Below are positions 52,271-63,411 of a DNA stretch of 64,000 bases, one piece after another. The first letter of the stretch is position 1; every line of letters starts with the position of its first letter. The translations under genes and the position numbers were made by a program. The DNA is from Ceratopteris richardii (taxonomy: Eukaryota; Streptophyta; Polypodiopsida; Polypodiales; Pteridaceae), in NCBI GenBank assembly GCA_020310875.1, contig CM035416.1:79803278-79867277 (forward strand), in the 5' to 3' direction. A model generated the notes under the pieces. The model made no database searches, was not told the DNA's origin, and worked only from the letters and a program-made list of their open reading frames with translations.

Positions 52271-52786
52271 TTGGGCACACCTCCGAGTAGTAGTGGTGAC
52301 GGACAAACGTTGGAAGGAAAGCGTGAAATTTGGGCCAGTGGGGTACCACCTCAACATTTTCTTGTGCAAGGATTACATGGAATACGAGAGGTGCAACCAA
52401 CCCCATCTGCAGAAAGTAAGGTTGGAGAAGTAAGCACTCGTTCTGGTGATAGTGTGAAAAATTCCGATAGTATTCTGTGGAATTCCGGTGGAACCTCAGA
52501 TAATTTCGAGATCGAGTTTCTGAATTTTGGTGAAAGTTCCATTCTTGGTTCCGATTTTGAGGGAACTAGTGTGTTGTTGGATGAAATTTTTGGTGAAAAG
52601 TTCACTATAGAAGGCCATTACGATGAAGGGCAAGTGGGTGTACGTGTGTGGGAACGACATAACGATATTCAATTAACAGGAGGCGTGCCAGACAATGGGA
52701 CAACACAGTAGCAATCAGGTGTAACTGGTTCAAATCACTCGGCAGTAACATTTCCTATTGATTCAAACACCATGAGTGGTTCGCAG

Positions 52787-52831
<45 letters not shown>

Positions 52832-52995
52832 TAACAACAGCAGCAGCAACAGCAGGGCATACCACCACGACCGGTACCCGTTGGAGTTACATATACAAAA
52901 TTTGATGGGTTCCTCGGTGATGAACCGGATGCACATGTAAGAACTTTTGAAATTAATTATGCAGTACTCAAGTACCCAGCAGATCCGGTCTTTGA
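52271..52995 (+). pseudogene. gypsy gag N-terminal fragment
   Basis: A frame from 52271 to 52711, then past a TAG stop, through a Gln/His-rich repeat to PPRPVPVGVTYTKFDGF and DEPDAHVRTFEINYAVLK. This is the start of a gypsy gag domain. It breaks off near 53000, before the gag core is complete. Confidence 0.6.
52784..52855 (+). repeat. CAA/CAG/CAT triplet repeat coding for Gln/His
   Basis: About 70 bp of CAA, CAT and CAG triplets within the gag fragment, with one TAA interruption. Part of a polyglutamine linker and a typical source of length variation. Confidence 0.9.
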
Positions 52996-52999
52996 AAGA

Positions 53000-54758
53000 A
53001 CTATTTCTCCGCCATTCGTCCAACGAGTTTGCAATCCTGTGTCGTCCTGAACCGGAGCGCACCACACTCCAATTTCTTGTCATTGCCCTTAACCTCCAAA
53101 AACGCACATATGGCATTTCTTGCCCTTTCTATTCTATGATCGACACCGTAGTGCACGAAGCAGTTAATAATCTTGCTTCCTTCTTTTTTCAGCGCATTCA
53201 CGGGGAATGCTAGGCGGTTTCTAGGCAATTGGCCAAGAACGAGATACCTCGCACTCGCTTGCTGCACCTCTTGACCTTCCTCCTCCCGACAGTTTAGGCC
53301 GTGCAACCTCCTCCATTGAATACGATTCTATTACATGAGGAGTCTGCACAAATGATGGAGGTCGACGATGATGCGGATCTTTTGCAGTTCTTCAAAGGGA
53401 AGCGCCGCAAACTGAGCCCCTCTCATACTAAAGCCTTGTCGTCCTCCACCGTGCAAGTGTAGGACACTGCTTCGTCGGCCCAGATTTTTTCTAACCCATC
53501 ATCCCCTCCAGATCAAGCTATTCTTGATACCGTTATTGACGAAGTTCATCCTGCTAATACGGTCGTGCAGTCACAGTCTCATCCACAGGAGTTAGCGATC
53601 GACACAAACATGGAAACTGCACAACTCACTGACCAAGCACAACCTATGGAGGAAACTGCTCAACCGGATGTTTCGCCACTTGTGGTAACAACTCTCACCT
53701 TGATTTATTCATCTCAAAACCCACCCTTGCCTCTGTCGCCATCACAGGTGCCGTTGTCGCCTAGTCTTCCTTCCTCCCCATGTCATTCAACAGCCCATCC
53801 TCTTCCGTCCTCCCCTGATTACTCCCCTCCTTTTTTGTCCGCCACCGTTTCTGCTAACCCCTCTAAGCCAATCTCCCCCTCTCTCCTACCTGATTCATTC
53901 GCCCAATTAGCTCAGATTGGTAATTACCTCATTCATCTCTCCACCCATCTTCCCCATCACCTCCAAGTGGCCCAACACTCCCTCCGGCAGCAGTACCAAG
54001 CCAAGGTGGACATGCTGGAAGCCAACATCGCACCACTTCAAGAAGAAGTGCTTACCGCCAAAGCTGAAGCAAGTTCCTACGAAGATGAGATTCAAAGTCT
54101 TCAAGCAGCGTTGATAGAGAAGGAAGCCATCATCGCAGCTCGCGATGACGAGATTCTTCGGTTGACTCAGACTGTGATTGACAAAGAAGACGCCATGACA
54201 ACTTTGGGCAATCTTCTCGAGACCACATGCGCGGATCTGGCTCTGGTGGAGCAAAAAGGTCAAGAAATGGCGGACTTATCTATGCAAGTCACCACTGACT
54301 CAAAGAGAGTTTCCAAAGAACTCTTCCAGAAAAGTCGCTCTTTGGAAGCAAAAATTGGCCATAATAGTCAATTGAAGAAGGACATTGAAGCCATTCAGAA
54401 CGAGCGACAAGATTTTTATAAAACTATGCAATTCTAGTCTCAAGAGCTCGAGCGCAGAGAAAAGTAGCTAGGAATCTAGGCCGAGCGCTTATTGCGGATT
54501 GATGCTGAAATTGCAGATATGAAGCTCAGACGAGATGCGGCGCTTGCCAATGAGTTCTACCTCCAAGAAGAATTTTTGCAAACTCAAGCCGACACCTTGC
54601 TTTCTCAAGTGATCGCTGCCAGCTCTGTGCGAACTCATGCACATCTGGTTGAACCACAAATTTTGAAGGACATGTTGGATTCCCTGAAGCAAAAAATAGC
54701 CCAAAATTTTACGTTAGCCCGTTCTATGTACATAGAAGGCATCATTGATGAATCCTAA
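53000..54758 (+). pseudogene. Proline-rich coiled-coil ORF of the deleted gypsy-like element
   Basis: One frame runs from about 53000 to 54758 and is interrupted only by TAG or TAA/TGA-type single stops. Its longest open parts are 53565-54437 and 54492-54758. In order it has an N-terminal Leu/Phe-rich part, an acidic and Lys-rich patch (KGKRRKLSPSH), a Pro/Ser-rich part (about 53690-53900) and a long heptad coiled coil (53960-54750). Three of the stops, at 54435-54482, are TAG in positions that fit former CAG codons. The layout matches the 1495-codon ORF at 21481-25968. Function unknown. Confidence 0.6.
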
Positions 54759-54804
54759 ACCTTATAATTTTTCCTGCTAAGTTCGAGTCCACCATGCGTG
54801 CCAG

Positions 54805-55293
54805 TGTAAGCCGCCGGAATATTATTTTGTATTATTTAGCCGAATCCTTGTAATTAGAACAATCGCGCACCGAAAGGGTGTAGCAAAACCATGTATCGTT
54901 TCTTTCTAATACAAAGATTATGCGTAGAAGCGACGACAGAGGGTCACCAGCCTGTTCGGTCCGGGTGATGATCTGAAGTTACCTCTGATTTGGAGTTATA
55001 TTACTTGCAAATTTGTCCATATGAATCTGTAGTTGAAGTGAAGTGAATAGGTATTATGTTACTGTGGTTATATTGAAGTAAAGTGTGGCGGTAGTGTAAG
55101 AAAAGTGAATGTGCTGTGTATAAACTGCAATAATCCTTAGAAACGTTATGCGCTGAAGTACACTAGAGTCTTTTGCAAATGCATGGAATTAATTACCAAA
55201 ATTGATTGTCGGAAGTTAATCAGTGAATTGGGAAAATATATATAGGGCCTCTTATTTATCAAACCCCTGACCATCCCAAGAACCCGTGAGTAA
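54805..55293 (+). repeat. Right LTR of the deleted gypsy-like element
   Basis: Starts tgtaagccgccggaat and follows the left LTR closely to cccgtgagtaa, with scattered substitutions and small indels, so the insertion is not recent. Confidence 0.8.
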
Positions 55294-55479
55294 GAACCCT
55301 CTGAATTGGGAAGTTAAGCAAGTAGGGGGCAGCTAGTTTAAGCAAGTAGGGGGCTTGCTATATGGATTTGATACTCTCCACGTGATAGAGTTCATGAGAT
55401 GTAAAATTTCTTCTATGAGAAGCCAAAAGCATCCCTATAATTAGTATCTAGAAGATCCCACAATATAGCTGACCCTTCA

Positions 55480-55700
55480 TTTGAGGCTTGTCCTTTCAAT
55501 GGTTACCTCGTTCTTGAGCTTTACGCCCTAACTCCCCTTCCATTATTAATGCACAAAAATCCTCAAATATCAAGGCTTGGGATGTCTTATGAGTGTTAGG
55601 AGTATTTATATCCATTCAAAATTTGGCAAAAAAATCAAGAGATGACTTATAATTCTGTCATTTATTTTGGTCACATAGATTCTTGACGAATTCATAAGTT
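55480..55700 (-). pseudogene. Possible copia gag scrap
   Basis: In sense it includes NTHKTSQALIFEDFCALIME, like the LTFEDLC..L block near the end of copia gag domains. It is short, with stops, and no zinc knuckle is visible. Confidence 0.35.
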
Positions 55701-55760
55701 ATCTCTCTACTAAGTATTCAGTATATTCAGTTATCTCTCTACTAAGTATTCAGTATATTC
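55697..55760 (+). repeat. 32-bp tandem duplication
   Basis: agttatctctctactaagta plus the following 12 bases occurs twice in direct succession (55697-55728 and 55729-55760). Confidence 0.9.
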
Positions 55761-56285
55761 CACGATTTTGATGTCCTAATTGTGTATTAAATCAAGGGAA
55801 AATATTAAGAATATTTTTTGTGAATGAATTATTTGCTCCAAAATTTGTTCACCTAGTTCTTACATGAGGACTTTTATAGTGACGAATTCTATGAATCCAC
55901 ACCCATTAACACCATGGGAGGCAATTGGAAATCAATATTATGTTAGGGCCTCTAGTTTAAAGATATCCTTGTAGACTCTATTTTGAAGTTTAGGAATAAA
56001 TATGGAGTAAAATGACCCCTATGAGCTCCACATAGTGTCAAACCCAAATCCATAAGGTCAAAGTCATCCTTCTTTAACCATCCATGTTCCCCATAAACAA
56101 GTCGCCTTCCTTGTTTTATAATCACATACCCACTTACAAGGGTGGATAATTTAACATATTTAAAACCCCCCACCTCAATGTCCATCCTTAGTGAACTACC
56201 TCCTTGTCCCAATACCGATTCTATAAAGATGTGTTTAAAGTAGATCCTTTGTAAGCACTTTGGTTAATATTCCAATCCATTCTCC

Positions 56286-56415
56286 TATATTGGTAGATAG
56301 AAAATTTCCATTGTTGGTATATAGAATAGCCATTCTCTTCTAATGGTCAATATATTGGTAGATAGAAAATTTCCATTGTTGGTATATAGAATAGCCATTC
56401 TCTTCTAATGGTCAA
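56286..56415 (+). repeat. 65-bp tandem duplication
   Basis: A unit beginning tatattggtagatagaaaat at 56286 is repeated without change at 56351. The identity implies a recent local duplication in otherwise decayed sequence. Confidence 0.92.
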
Positions 56416-56760
56416 TATTCTGGTTAAATGTACAACAATCAATGCACAAGTTCCTCCTTCCCTATAGACATACAAGTTAGCATTTAAGACACATCTTTTA
56501 GAGTTTAGGTTTAGAAGAGACTCTAATAGATATAATTCTTGTTTCAATCAACACAATGCTTTTTTCGTCTTACATAACTTCTTTTCTAAAGTCCAAAACT
56601 CAAATTTTAGTGATTGAGCAAAATATACCTCCTCCTTGACTTCAACATTAGAAACTGCTGATTTGACATGAATTGGGTAAAGTAGTGACTTATTATGAGA
56701 CAATTGGTAGTAATTAGAAATGGTGGTCATTCTTGTCATTGGGGTAAACGAGTCTTGAAA
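56350..56760 (-). pseudogene. copia RT scrap
   Basis: In sense MTRMTTISNYYQLSHNKSLL, then HVKSAVSNVEVKEEVYFAQ, then KKLCKTKKALC, stop, LKQE. This is the order of the copia RT blocks DVK(S/T)AFLNG.L.EEVY and KLKKALYGLKQ. It is isolated and lacks other pol parts. A 65-bp tandem duplication lies at its downstream end. Confidence 0.7.
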
Positions 56761-57425
56761 ACAAAAACCCTCAACATACGAAAATCATTGTGTTTCCAAC
56801 TTATCTTTATAATAAAGACATTATCCTTGAAAATTTTCCTTATCACACCTTTTTTTCTGATTACATAACATCTTGATTGAGGAATCACCTTTCCCATTCC
56901 ATCTCTTCGAACTTTAAATTAAAGGTTTGATATGTGCTAGCTTCGTTGTTCTTTCCTCCTTCCTAAAAAGCTTTATAGTCAAACTTAAAATGGCCTTTCT
57001 TTTTATGATAATGACAAGGAAAATTTTTACTATGAGATTAATGATATTTACGAGGCATTTTTCTCCCTCTTTAAGAGGTTTTTTTCCTGGTTTGTATATA
57101 CACCTATAACCCCAACAATATTAGATCGGTGCCTAAATTTGTAAAAAAACTGTCTGATTAAAATGTCTTATGTCAATCACCCTCTTTTGTAAAATAAAAT
57201 TATTCCTTGTAGAATACTTCCTATTCAAACTTTTGACTTCTATTCACATATTTGGCCAATATTGATAGTTGCCTCTATTGTCAATTGTAGTTTTTAATCA
57301 GTACTCTATATATAGTTGCAATCAACAAAAAAGTATCAAAGAAAACTTCTGCATACCATTCAAAGCTAGATCTTGTGTAAGATGAGTAGTAGAATGAGAG
57401 AGAGAGAGAGAGGGAACAAGAGGAA

Positions 57426-57640
57426 CTGGTCAAGTTGTTTGTAGGTCATCTATATCAATTCTATGGACTACCCCAAGACATAGTGTCTAATCAAGATAAG
57501 AAGTTCAAAATCCATTTCTAGAGAGCTTTCTTTAGCAAGTTGGATATGTATGATTTTTTTTGTGGATATGTCAAACCATCCCAAGATGGATGGTCATACT
57601 GAAAGATTCAATTAGAATGCTAACTCACACACAAGAGAAG
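57426..57640 (+). pseudogene. gypsy integrase scrap
   Basis: LVKLFVGHLYQFYGLPQDIV then SNQDKKFKIHF, stop, RAFF, followed in another frame by HPKMDGHTERFN. These are the G.P..I.SDRD..F and HPQ.DGQTER.N blocks of Ty3/gypsy integrases; the second catalytic Asp region reads NQD. Single stops and a frameshift are present. Confidence 0.75.
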
Positions 57641-57908
57641 GAATTGTGACTCTCCTCCCAACTGACTATCATATGGATTTCGGAACTAAGCGTGACCTTT
57701 GGAGTTAATTGGAGCTCACTTTTGCATTTTTTACCTCCACCTTCTCATATGCAACCACAAGTGGACCTCAACTAGAAAAGTGTCCCAATTGACTAGATTC
57801 TACACATGTGAAGTGTATTAGCACATTGAAGCTAAGTCATTTTGTACTCAAGTTAACTTAAGTTATAAGGATCTAGAGAGGCTTTGGCAAAATATCCTTT
57901 GCTTTCCC

Positions 57909-57985
57909 CTCTGCGGGGATCAAAACCAAGATCTTCTCCCTCGCATCATGTAGAATTAACCATTAGGTTAGGTCAATTCCTTGGC
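57909..57985 (-). other. tRNA-like segment, probable SINE head
   Basis: In sense CTAACCTAATGGTTAATTC (A-box-like), then about 25 bp on, TTGGTTTTGATCCCCGC (good B box). A tRNA-derived SINE head is the most likely source; no tail was identified. Confidence 0.45.
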
Positions 57986-57989
57986 TAAT

Positions 57990-60900
57990 ACTCCAACAAA
58001 TCCTAATGTGATGTTGACTTTACCTTTATCAAGCTACTTTATAACATTTTACCTCTTTAAGAACATTTTCATCGTAAAAAATATGATTCCAATTATGAAC
58101 TTTATGATAGCATTCTCCCAAGCCTATGGTCCTAAGTAGGGAGAATGGTTGTCATCTCTCTGATTTTCCTCTTTAAGTAGAAGGGGATTATAAGCCGAAC
58201 TTGATTTGAGAAGAGGGAAATCCATATGTGATTTGATGCCTACCCAAATTGTATAGTGTACCATCTTGTTTTACACTTGATAAGCTTGATCTAGTGCAAA
58301 GTATAGAGACAATGATAAGGCTGTATAGGAACGAACCTCTCCTCAATATGGGCACCTCTTGTGCATGGACTTAGAAAAAATAGGTGGATTCTCCAAGCAT
58401 TTTCCTAGCCCATTGTCTTTACTTGGTCAATCAACATGCATTATTAAGCATAGGATAGACGATTGGGATGAAAACCTGGCTCAAAATGGCATCAAATCCA
58501 TGTCTCATTAGTTCAACTCAGAACTTATGTGTTAATATGGTACACCACTTGAAAGTTCTTTGGACCATTTGGAGGCTTATATAAGTACTTAACATTTTAA
58601 AAAGGTACTTGAAACCGTTTTTGACTTTTCCACAACTAGACAAATGCCTAGAAATTTCTAATTATTTTAAGACTTTGAGCACTCTCTTTGTGGAAAGATG
58701 GAATAGATGAAAGCTCTACTGGGAACAACTTAGCTACATTTATAAAAGATTTCGCTCTTTTCAAGTTTAAGGAGGTAAATAATAGAGAAATGACAACCAT
58801 GCTCCCCAAATTGGACCATGGTCTTGAGGGAACGCCATTATATAGCTAATAACTTGAAGCATAGTTTCAAGGGAAAAAAATTACCACCTAAGAACAAATT
58901 CTTGTCTCTTTGTCAAGGAAGTCATTTTTAGATTCTTTGATGAATCTTTGCATTGCAAGAGCGTAAAAATTCCTAAACATATCATTACGTTTTACAACGT
59001 TTTTCAAGCATATAAAACTACAACAAAGGAATTCTCGTGGATAAAGTTGTAGAGCTTTCCTCATACTTGAAGAACCTTCCATATAACTAGGACTTTCGTG
59101 ACACTTCTCCTCCCTTGACATTCCGAAACGATGTTCAACAAATAATGGCCTCACAAAATGAAAACAAAGGTCCTTGTTTTGGACATTTTTAAGGTGTTTC
59201 CTTGTTCTTGGACTCTTTTGAAAATGGAAGAAGAGGTTGACCCAATCTGACTTTGCTATTATGCATCTTTTGCACCGTGTAAAACAAAACTCAATATATA
59301 GGCAAAAATCAAGAGTTCCACCCCTGAGAGACATGTAATGGCTTTAGTCAGTTTAAACCAGTTGTAATTTAGTGTAACCCCTGTTTAGTGAGATATGAGA
59401 GTCCCATAGGTACTATGCTTATTCACCTGTACATTTGTACTTTCAAAGTTATAGCTGAAGGAGTAGATGCCTGCCGAACCTCCTTAAAAAAAAAAAAACA
59501 AAATCGCAATCTATCAGCTCTTCCCTTGATTGAGATGCGCCTATGAAAGATGGAGCTCGCGCCATCGATTCAAATGCATATGGTCTAGGTCACAATGCCA
59601 CAACTTATTTAATTCTCGTGAAAGGAAGAAATGACTACGATATTTGATCGCTGTTACCATAAATATATCCTATTATTGAGAGGCCATTTGATTCCTTGGC
59701 CACCATATTTCTTTTCTCCCTTTTTCCGTTCTCTTTCCAAACAAAGTTTGACATTGGGCCAATTATTTTGGGATCTCAATAACTGAACAAAACATCACAT
59801 TGTGACTACGGTTAGGACCTATAAATTCCCCTCCCTTCCCCCCCCCCCCCCGGGGGGGGCATACAAGAGTGTGAAGGTTCAATGGATTGAATGCAAATCG
59901 ATTTGCAACTAAAGGCTTGCTACTTTGTGAATAAGAGATCTGCGTTTTTTCATTCTAAATGAAGTTTGATCAACGGTACAATATCTTTTTAGGAACTCTA
60001 GGCATTTTTATCTTTGTTCTAAACACATTACCATGTTTTGAACCCTTTTTTGGAAAGGGCTTTCGCAATCTTAAGCCCTCCTACGGAGAGAGGGAAGATA
60101 ACCAAATAGAGTCTCTATCTTGGGTTCCTTCCAACCTTTTGAGGTAGAGCTGTACTACACCTTTTACCTCAACCTAAGTGTGCAAGAAGGATTGAAACCA
60201 CTATGATCCCAACAAACTCACTAATATAACGCATCATGATTTTTCCCTTTGATATGGCTAGAGAAGGATTACTTTCTAAAGTGTTTCCATATCAATTGCC
60301 AATAAGATTCCTCAGGTTTTGGCAAACTCTTTATCATTTTGGTGAAATTTTGTCTACCATTCTCACCATATTGAGGATCCCCTATCCCCTCCCCCCTCCT
60401 TGTGATAGCCCTATATTTTTATCCAAGATATTTCAATGCTTAGAAGATTCACCTTGTAGTGTCAAATTGTGCGCAACTATAAGTGGTAGTAGCGCACTTG
60501 GGTGCCATTGCCCCTTATCAAACCCTCTTTGCCGACCCATTGTAATCGCATTCGAAAGTAATCTAAAACACTTTCTTTGGCAAAAGACTTGGCTCTTTGC
60601 ATACGGTTTCTTTCGCACACGTGTTGGGTCACCGTTTGTGGCCCTTGGGCATTTGACGTGGTTCTAGATGTCTCCCCACCACACGAAAAAAAAGAAACAT
60701 GCACACGTGCACACACACACACCAAAACACAAACACAAGGATGAAAAGAATTCTCCATCTAGCGTTTGGAAACTCCTCTTTATTGAACTCTACTCGATAT
60801 AAGGTTCTCGCATGTGTGTTATTCATGTGAAGGGGGGAGTCTTTTGTTCTTTAAACATGAGAGAGTATATAACTTACAAGATGAGAGGACAAAAGATAGT

Positions 60901-61218
60901 CTCCTTGAATTATGAAATTAGTCATACAACTCAATTCTGGCTTCATAAAAAAAAAAAATTTAAGTATTGTCTAAGAACTGGGAAACGGTTAGCCACAAAC
61001 ACACGTAACAGTGAGTTTTTCATCAGCGATCCATTCACCTGTGCATCATGACCGTCAGGGGGAGCGATTCCACGCGAGTGGAAAGTTGTGTGTTGTATGG
61101 TCCTCCGTGGAAAGAGAAAAAGGAGTGGAAGAAGAGGAGGAGGAGGAGGAGAAGGAAGTTGAGCTGTAGAGGCCATCTGAAGTGATGATTTTCTAGCTAT
61201 ACGTTGTGAACAAATTTA
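57990..61218. other. No recognisable gene; upstream region of the PPR gene
   Basis: AT-rich sequence. A 148-codon minus frame (58888-59334) is open but matches nothing known to me and has no supporting neighbours. A C14/G8 run is at 59838-59859, a CA repeat near 60705-60725 and an A-rich, GGA-repeat-bearing stretch at 61100-61160 just before the PPR gene. No clear TATA box could be chosen. Confidence 0.5.
59838..59859. repeat. C14 followed by G8 homopolymer pair
   Basis: Fourteen C then eight G without a spacer. This can pair with itself as an 8-bp hairpin, and it is also a common site of sequencing or assembly error. Confidence 0.9.
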
Positions 61219-63411
61219 ATGACCTGCTTGAATGCAGAGAAATTGTCCCTCGTTTCTCTTCTCAGGAACTGTGCCAAAAGCAAGGAACTTGACGAAGGAG
61301 CTAGATTACATGCACATGTTCTAAAACAGGGTTTGCTGGGAAAATGCTGTGCCATATCATCTTCTTTGATCAATATGTATGCAAAGTGTGGTGCCCTTGT
61401 AAAAGCAAGAGATATACTTCATGAGATTCCTATTCGGGATGTGTTCTCCTGGACTGCACTGCTGACAGGGTATGTGGACCATGGTGCAAGTGAGGGAGCT
61501 ATCGCATGCTTTGAAGAAATGCAGATAGATGGTATTCACCCTAATGCAGTCACCTTCACTTGTATTCTGAAAGCCTATGGAAACTTAGGTGCAGTTTCCC
61601 AGGGAGAAAAAATTCATGATGAGATTGTGAGGCAAGGTCTCTTATCAGATAATGTTTCTCTTGGTACTGCCCTAGTAAGTATGTACACAAAATGTGGTGT
61701 TCTTATGAAAGCTAGACAAGTATTGGATGGACTGCATGTTCGAAATGTCATCACCTGGAATGTTTTGATTGGAGGGTACGCCCAACAAGGTCAAATTAAG
61801 GAGGTGCTAAAATGTTTTAATGAGATGCAGGATGAAGGAATTTCCCCAGATAAAGTGACATTTATTTTTGCTTTGAAGTCCTGCGCTGCTGTTGGTGCAG
61901 TCAATGATGGAGAACGAATTCACAATGATGTAATTAAGCTTGGCATTCTTTGGAATAATGCTGACTTGGGAAACGCTTTGCTGGATATGTATGCTAAATG
62001 TGGTGCATTTGAAAAGGCAAATCGTATATTAGAAGAGCTATCTTTTCAGGATGTTGTCTCATGGAATGCACTCATTACAGGATATATTCAACAAAATCAA
62101 GGGTATAATGCATTAAAATGTTTTGAAAGCATGCAGCTCAAAGGCATTTCACCAAATGAGGTGACATTCATTTGCATCTTGAAGGTATGTGGCAGCATTC
62201 GAGCGATTGAAAAAGGAAAAGCAATCCATGATGAAATTGTAAGGCAGAAACTGCTAATGAATAATATAACACTTGGTAGTGCAGTAATTGATATGTATGG
62301 AAAATGTGGTGATCTTGTCAGAGCACAAGAAGTCCTCAATGGCCTTCCTGCTCGGGATGTTGTCTGCTGGAATGCATTAATTGCAGGATGTACTCAAGAG
62401 GGCCAAGTTGAACAAGTACTAAGTTATTTTTGTTGTATGCAGGATGAAGGCTGTTCCCCAAATGCAACTACTTTCACCTGTGTTTTAAAAGCCTGCTCCA
62501 GAAAAGGATACATAGAAAAGGGAGAGGAAATCCATAAAGAGATTGTCAGAAAAGAGCTACTCACAGATAATGTTGTACTAGGAACTGCTCTGGTACAATT
62601 CTATGTTAAGCATGGTGCTCTTGTGAAGGCACGTAGTGTGCTTGAAAAACTTCCTGTTTGTGATATTGTGTCATGGAACGCCCTTTTAACTGGGTATGTA
62701 CAGCAAGGGTTTGGTGAGGAAGCATTAAACTGTCTCGAGAAGATGCAACAAAAGGGGTTTCATCCAAATGAGATAACCTGGAGTTGCATTCTGAAAGCTT
62801 GTGGGCAAACTGGAGCACTTGATAAGGGAGAGCAATTACATGATGAAATTGCCAGACAGGGGACCTTAGAAAGGAGCACAGTTGTTACTAACTGTCTTGT
62901 GGATATGTATGCAAAATGTGGTGCACTTGAAAAAGCCTTCCGACTGCTTGAGGAGCTTGCCATTGGCAATGTTCTTTCTTGGTCGGCATTAATTGCAGGA
63001 TATGCACAGCAAGGGAGAGGAAAGGAGGCCCTCATTTGTTTCGAGGTCATGCAGCAAAGGGGCTTTTCTCCAGATTCAATCACATTTTCTATTATTCTGA
63101 ACGCATGCACTCATTCAGGCCTAATAGAAGAAGGTCAAACCTTATTTGACCTTATGAGGGCGAAATTTGGTATAGAGGCAGAACTTGAGCATTTTCTGTG
63201 CATGATTAAACTCTTTGGTCATGCAGGACAGTTTGAGAAGATTGTAAAACTAATTGAAAGAATGCCATGCTCTGCAAATTTCGCAGTGTGGTCTGCCCTT
63301 TTGGATGCATGTAAAGTATGGGGTGATGTGAGGGTTGGCAAATGGGCATTTGAACATGCGCTTCAGCTGGATAGGATTGATGGAACGGCATATACATGCA
63401 CGACTATTTGA
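61219..63411 (+). CDS. PLS-class pentatricopeptide repeat protein with truncated E region
   Basis: 730 residues without interruption. After an opening L-S pair come six P-L-S triplets of exactly 102 residues: the P-motif starts lie at 61441, 61747, 62053, 62359, 62665 and 62971. MYAKCG-type S motifs and DVVSWNAL-type P motifs are clear. The end has one E1-like motif (VWSALLDACKVWGDVRVG) and stops after GTAYTC, so E2 and any DYW deaminase domain are absent. In the family such proteins bind organelle RNA and specify C-to-U editing sites. The ATG at 61219 is the first after an in-frame TGA at 61207, and no organelle transit peptide precedes the repeats. It may be a working E-type factor relying on a partner, or a truncated copy. 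Confidence 0.85.
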   Translation: MTCLNAEKLSLVSLLRNCAKSKELDEGARLHAHVLKQGLLGKCCAISSSLINMYAKCGALVKARDILHEIPIRDVFSWTALLTGYVDHGASEGAIACFEEMQIDGIHPNAVTFTCILKAYGNLGAVSQGEKIHDEIVRQGLLSDNVSLGTALVSMYTKCGVLMKARQVLDGLHVRNVITWNVLIGGYAQQGQIKEVLKCFNEMQDEGISPDKVTFIFALKSCAAVGAVNDGERIHNDVIKLGILWNNADLGNALLDMYAKCGAFEKANRILEELSFQDVVSWNALITGYIQQNQGYNALKCFESMQLKGISPNEVTFICILKVCGSIRAIEKGKAIHDEIVRQKLLMNNITLGSAVIDMYGKCGDLVRAQEVLNGLPARDVVCWNALIAGCTQEGQVEQVLSYFCCMQDEGCSPNATTFTCVLKACSRKGYIEKGEEIHKEIVRKELLTDNVVLGTALVQFYVKHGALVKARSVLEKLPVCDIVSWNALLTGYVQQGFGEEALNCLEKMQQKGFHPNEITWSCILKACGQTGALDKGEQLHDEIARQGTLERSTVVTNCLVDMYAKCGALEKAFRLLEELAIGNVLSWSALIAGYAQQGRGKEALICFEVMQQRGFSPDSITFSIILNACTHSGLIEEGQTLFDLMRAKFGIEAELEHFLCMIKLFGHAGQFEKIVKLIERMPCSANFAVWSALLDACKVWGDVRVGKWAFEHALQLDRIDGTAYTCTTI

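Larger units (their letters stand above)
51608..55293 (+). mobile_element. Internally deleted gypsy-like element with terminal proline-rich ORF
   Basis: Two LTRs of about 480-490 bp (51608-52088, 54805-55293) flank 2.7 kb. The interior starts with a gypsy gag N-terminus and jumps near 53000 into a proline-rich coiled-coil ORF that ends 46 bp before the 3' LTR. No protease, RT or integrase is present. It looks like a deletion derivative of an element with the same overall order as the 17-kb gypsy (gag first, coiled-coil ORF last). Confidence 0.75.

Noticed and set aside
58888-59334. 148-codon minus-strand frame as a possible gene
   Set aside because: No recognisable domain, no plausible neighbours, and such a length can occur by chance in this much sequence; left as unassigned.
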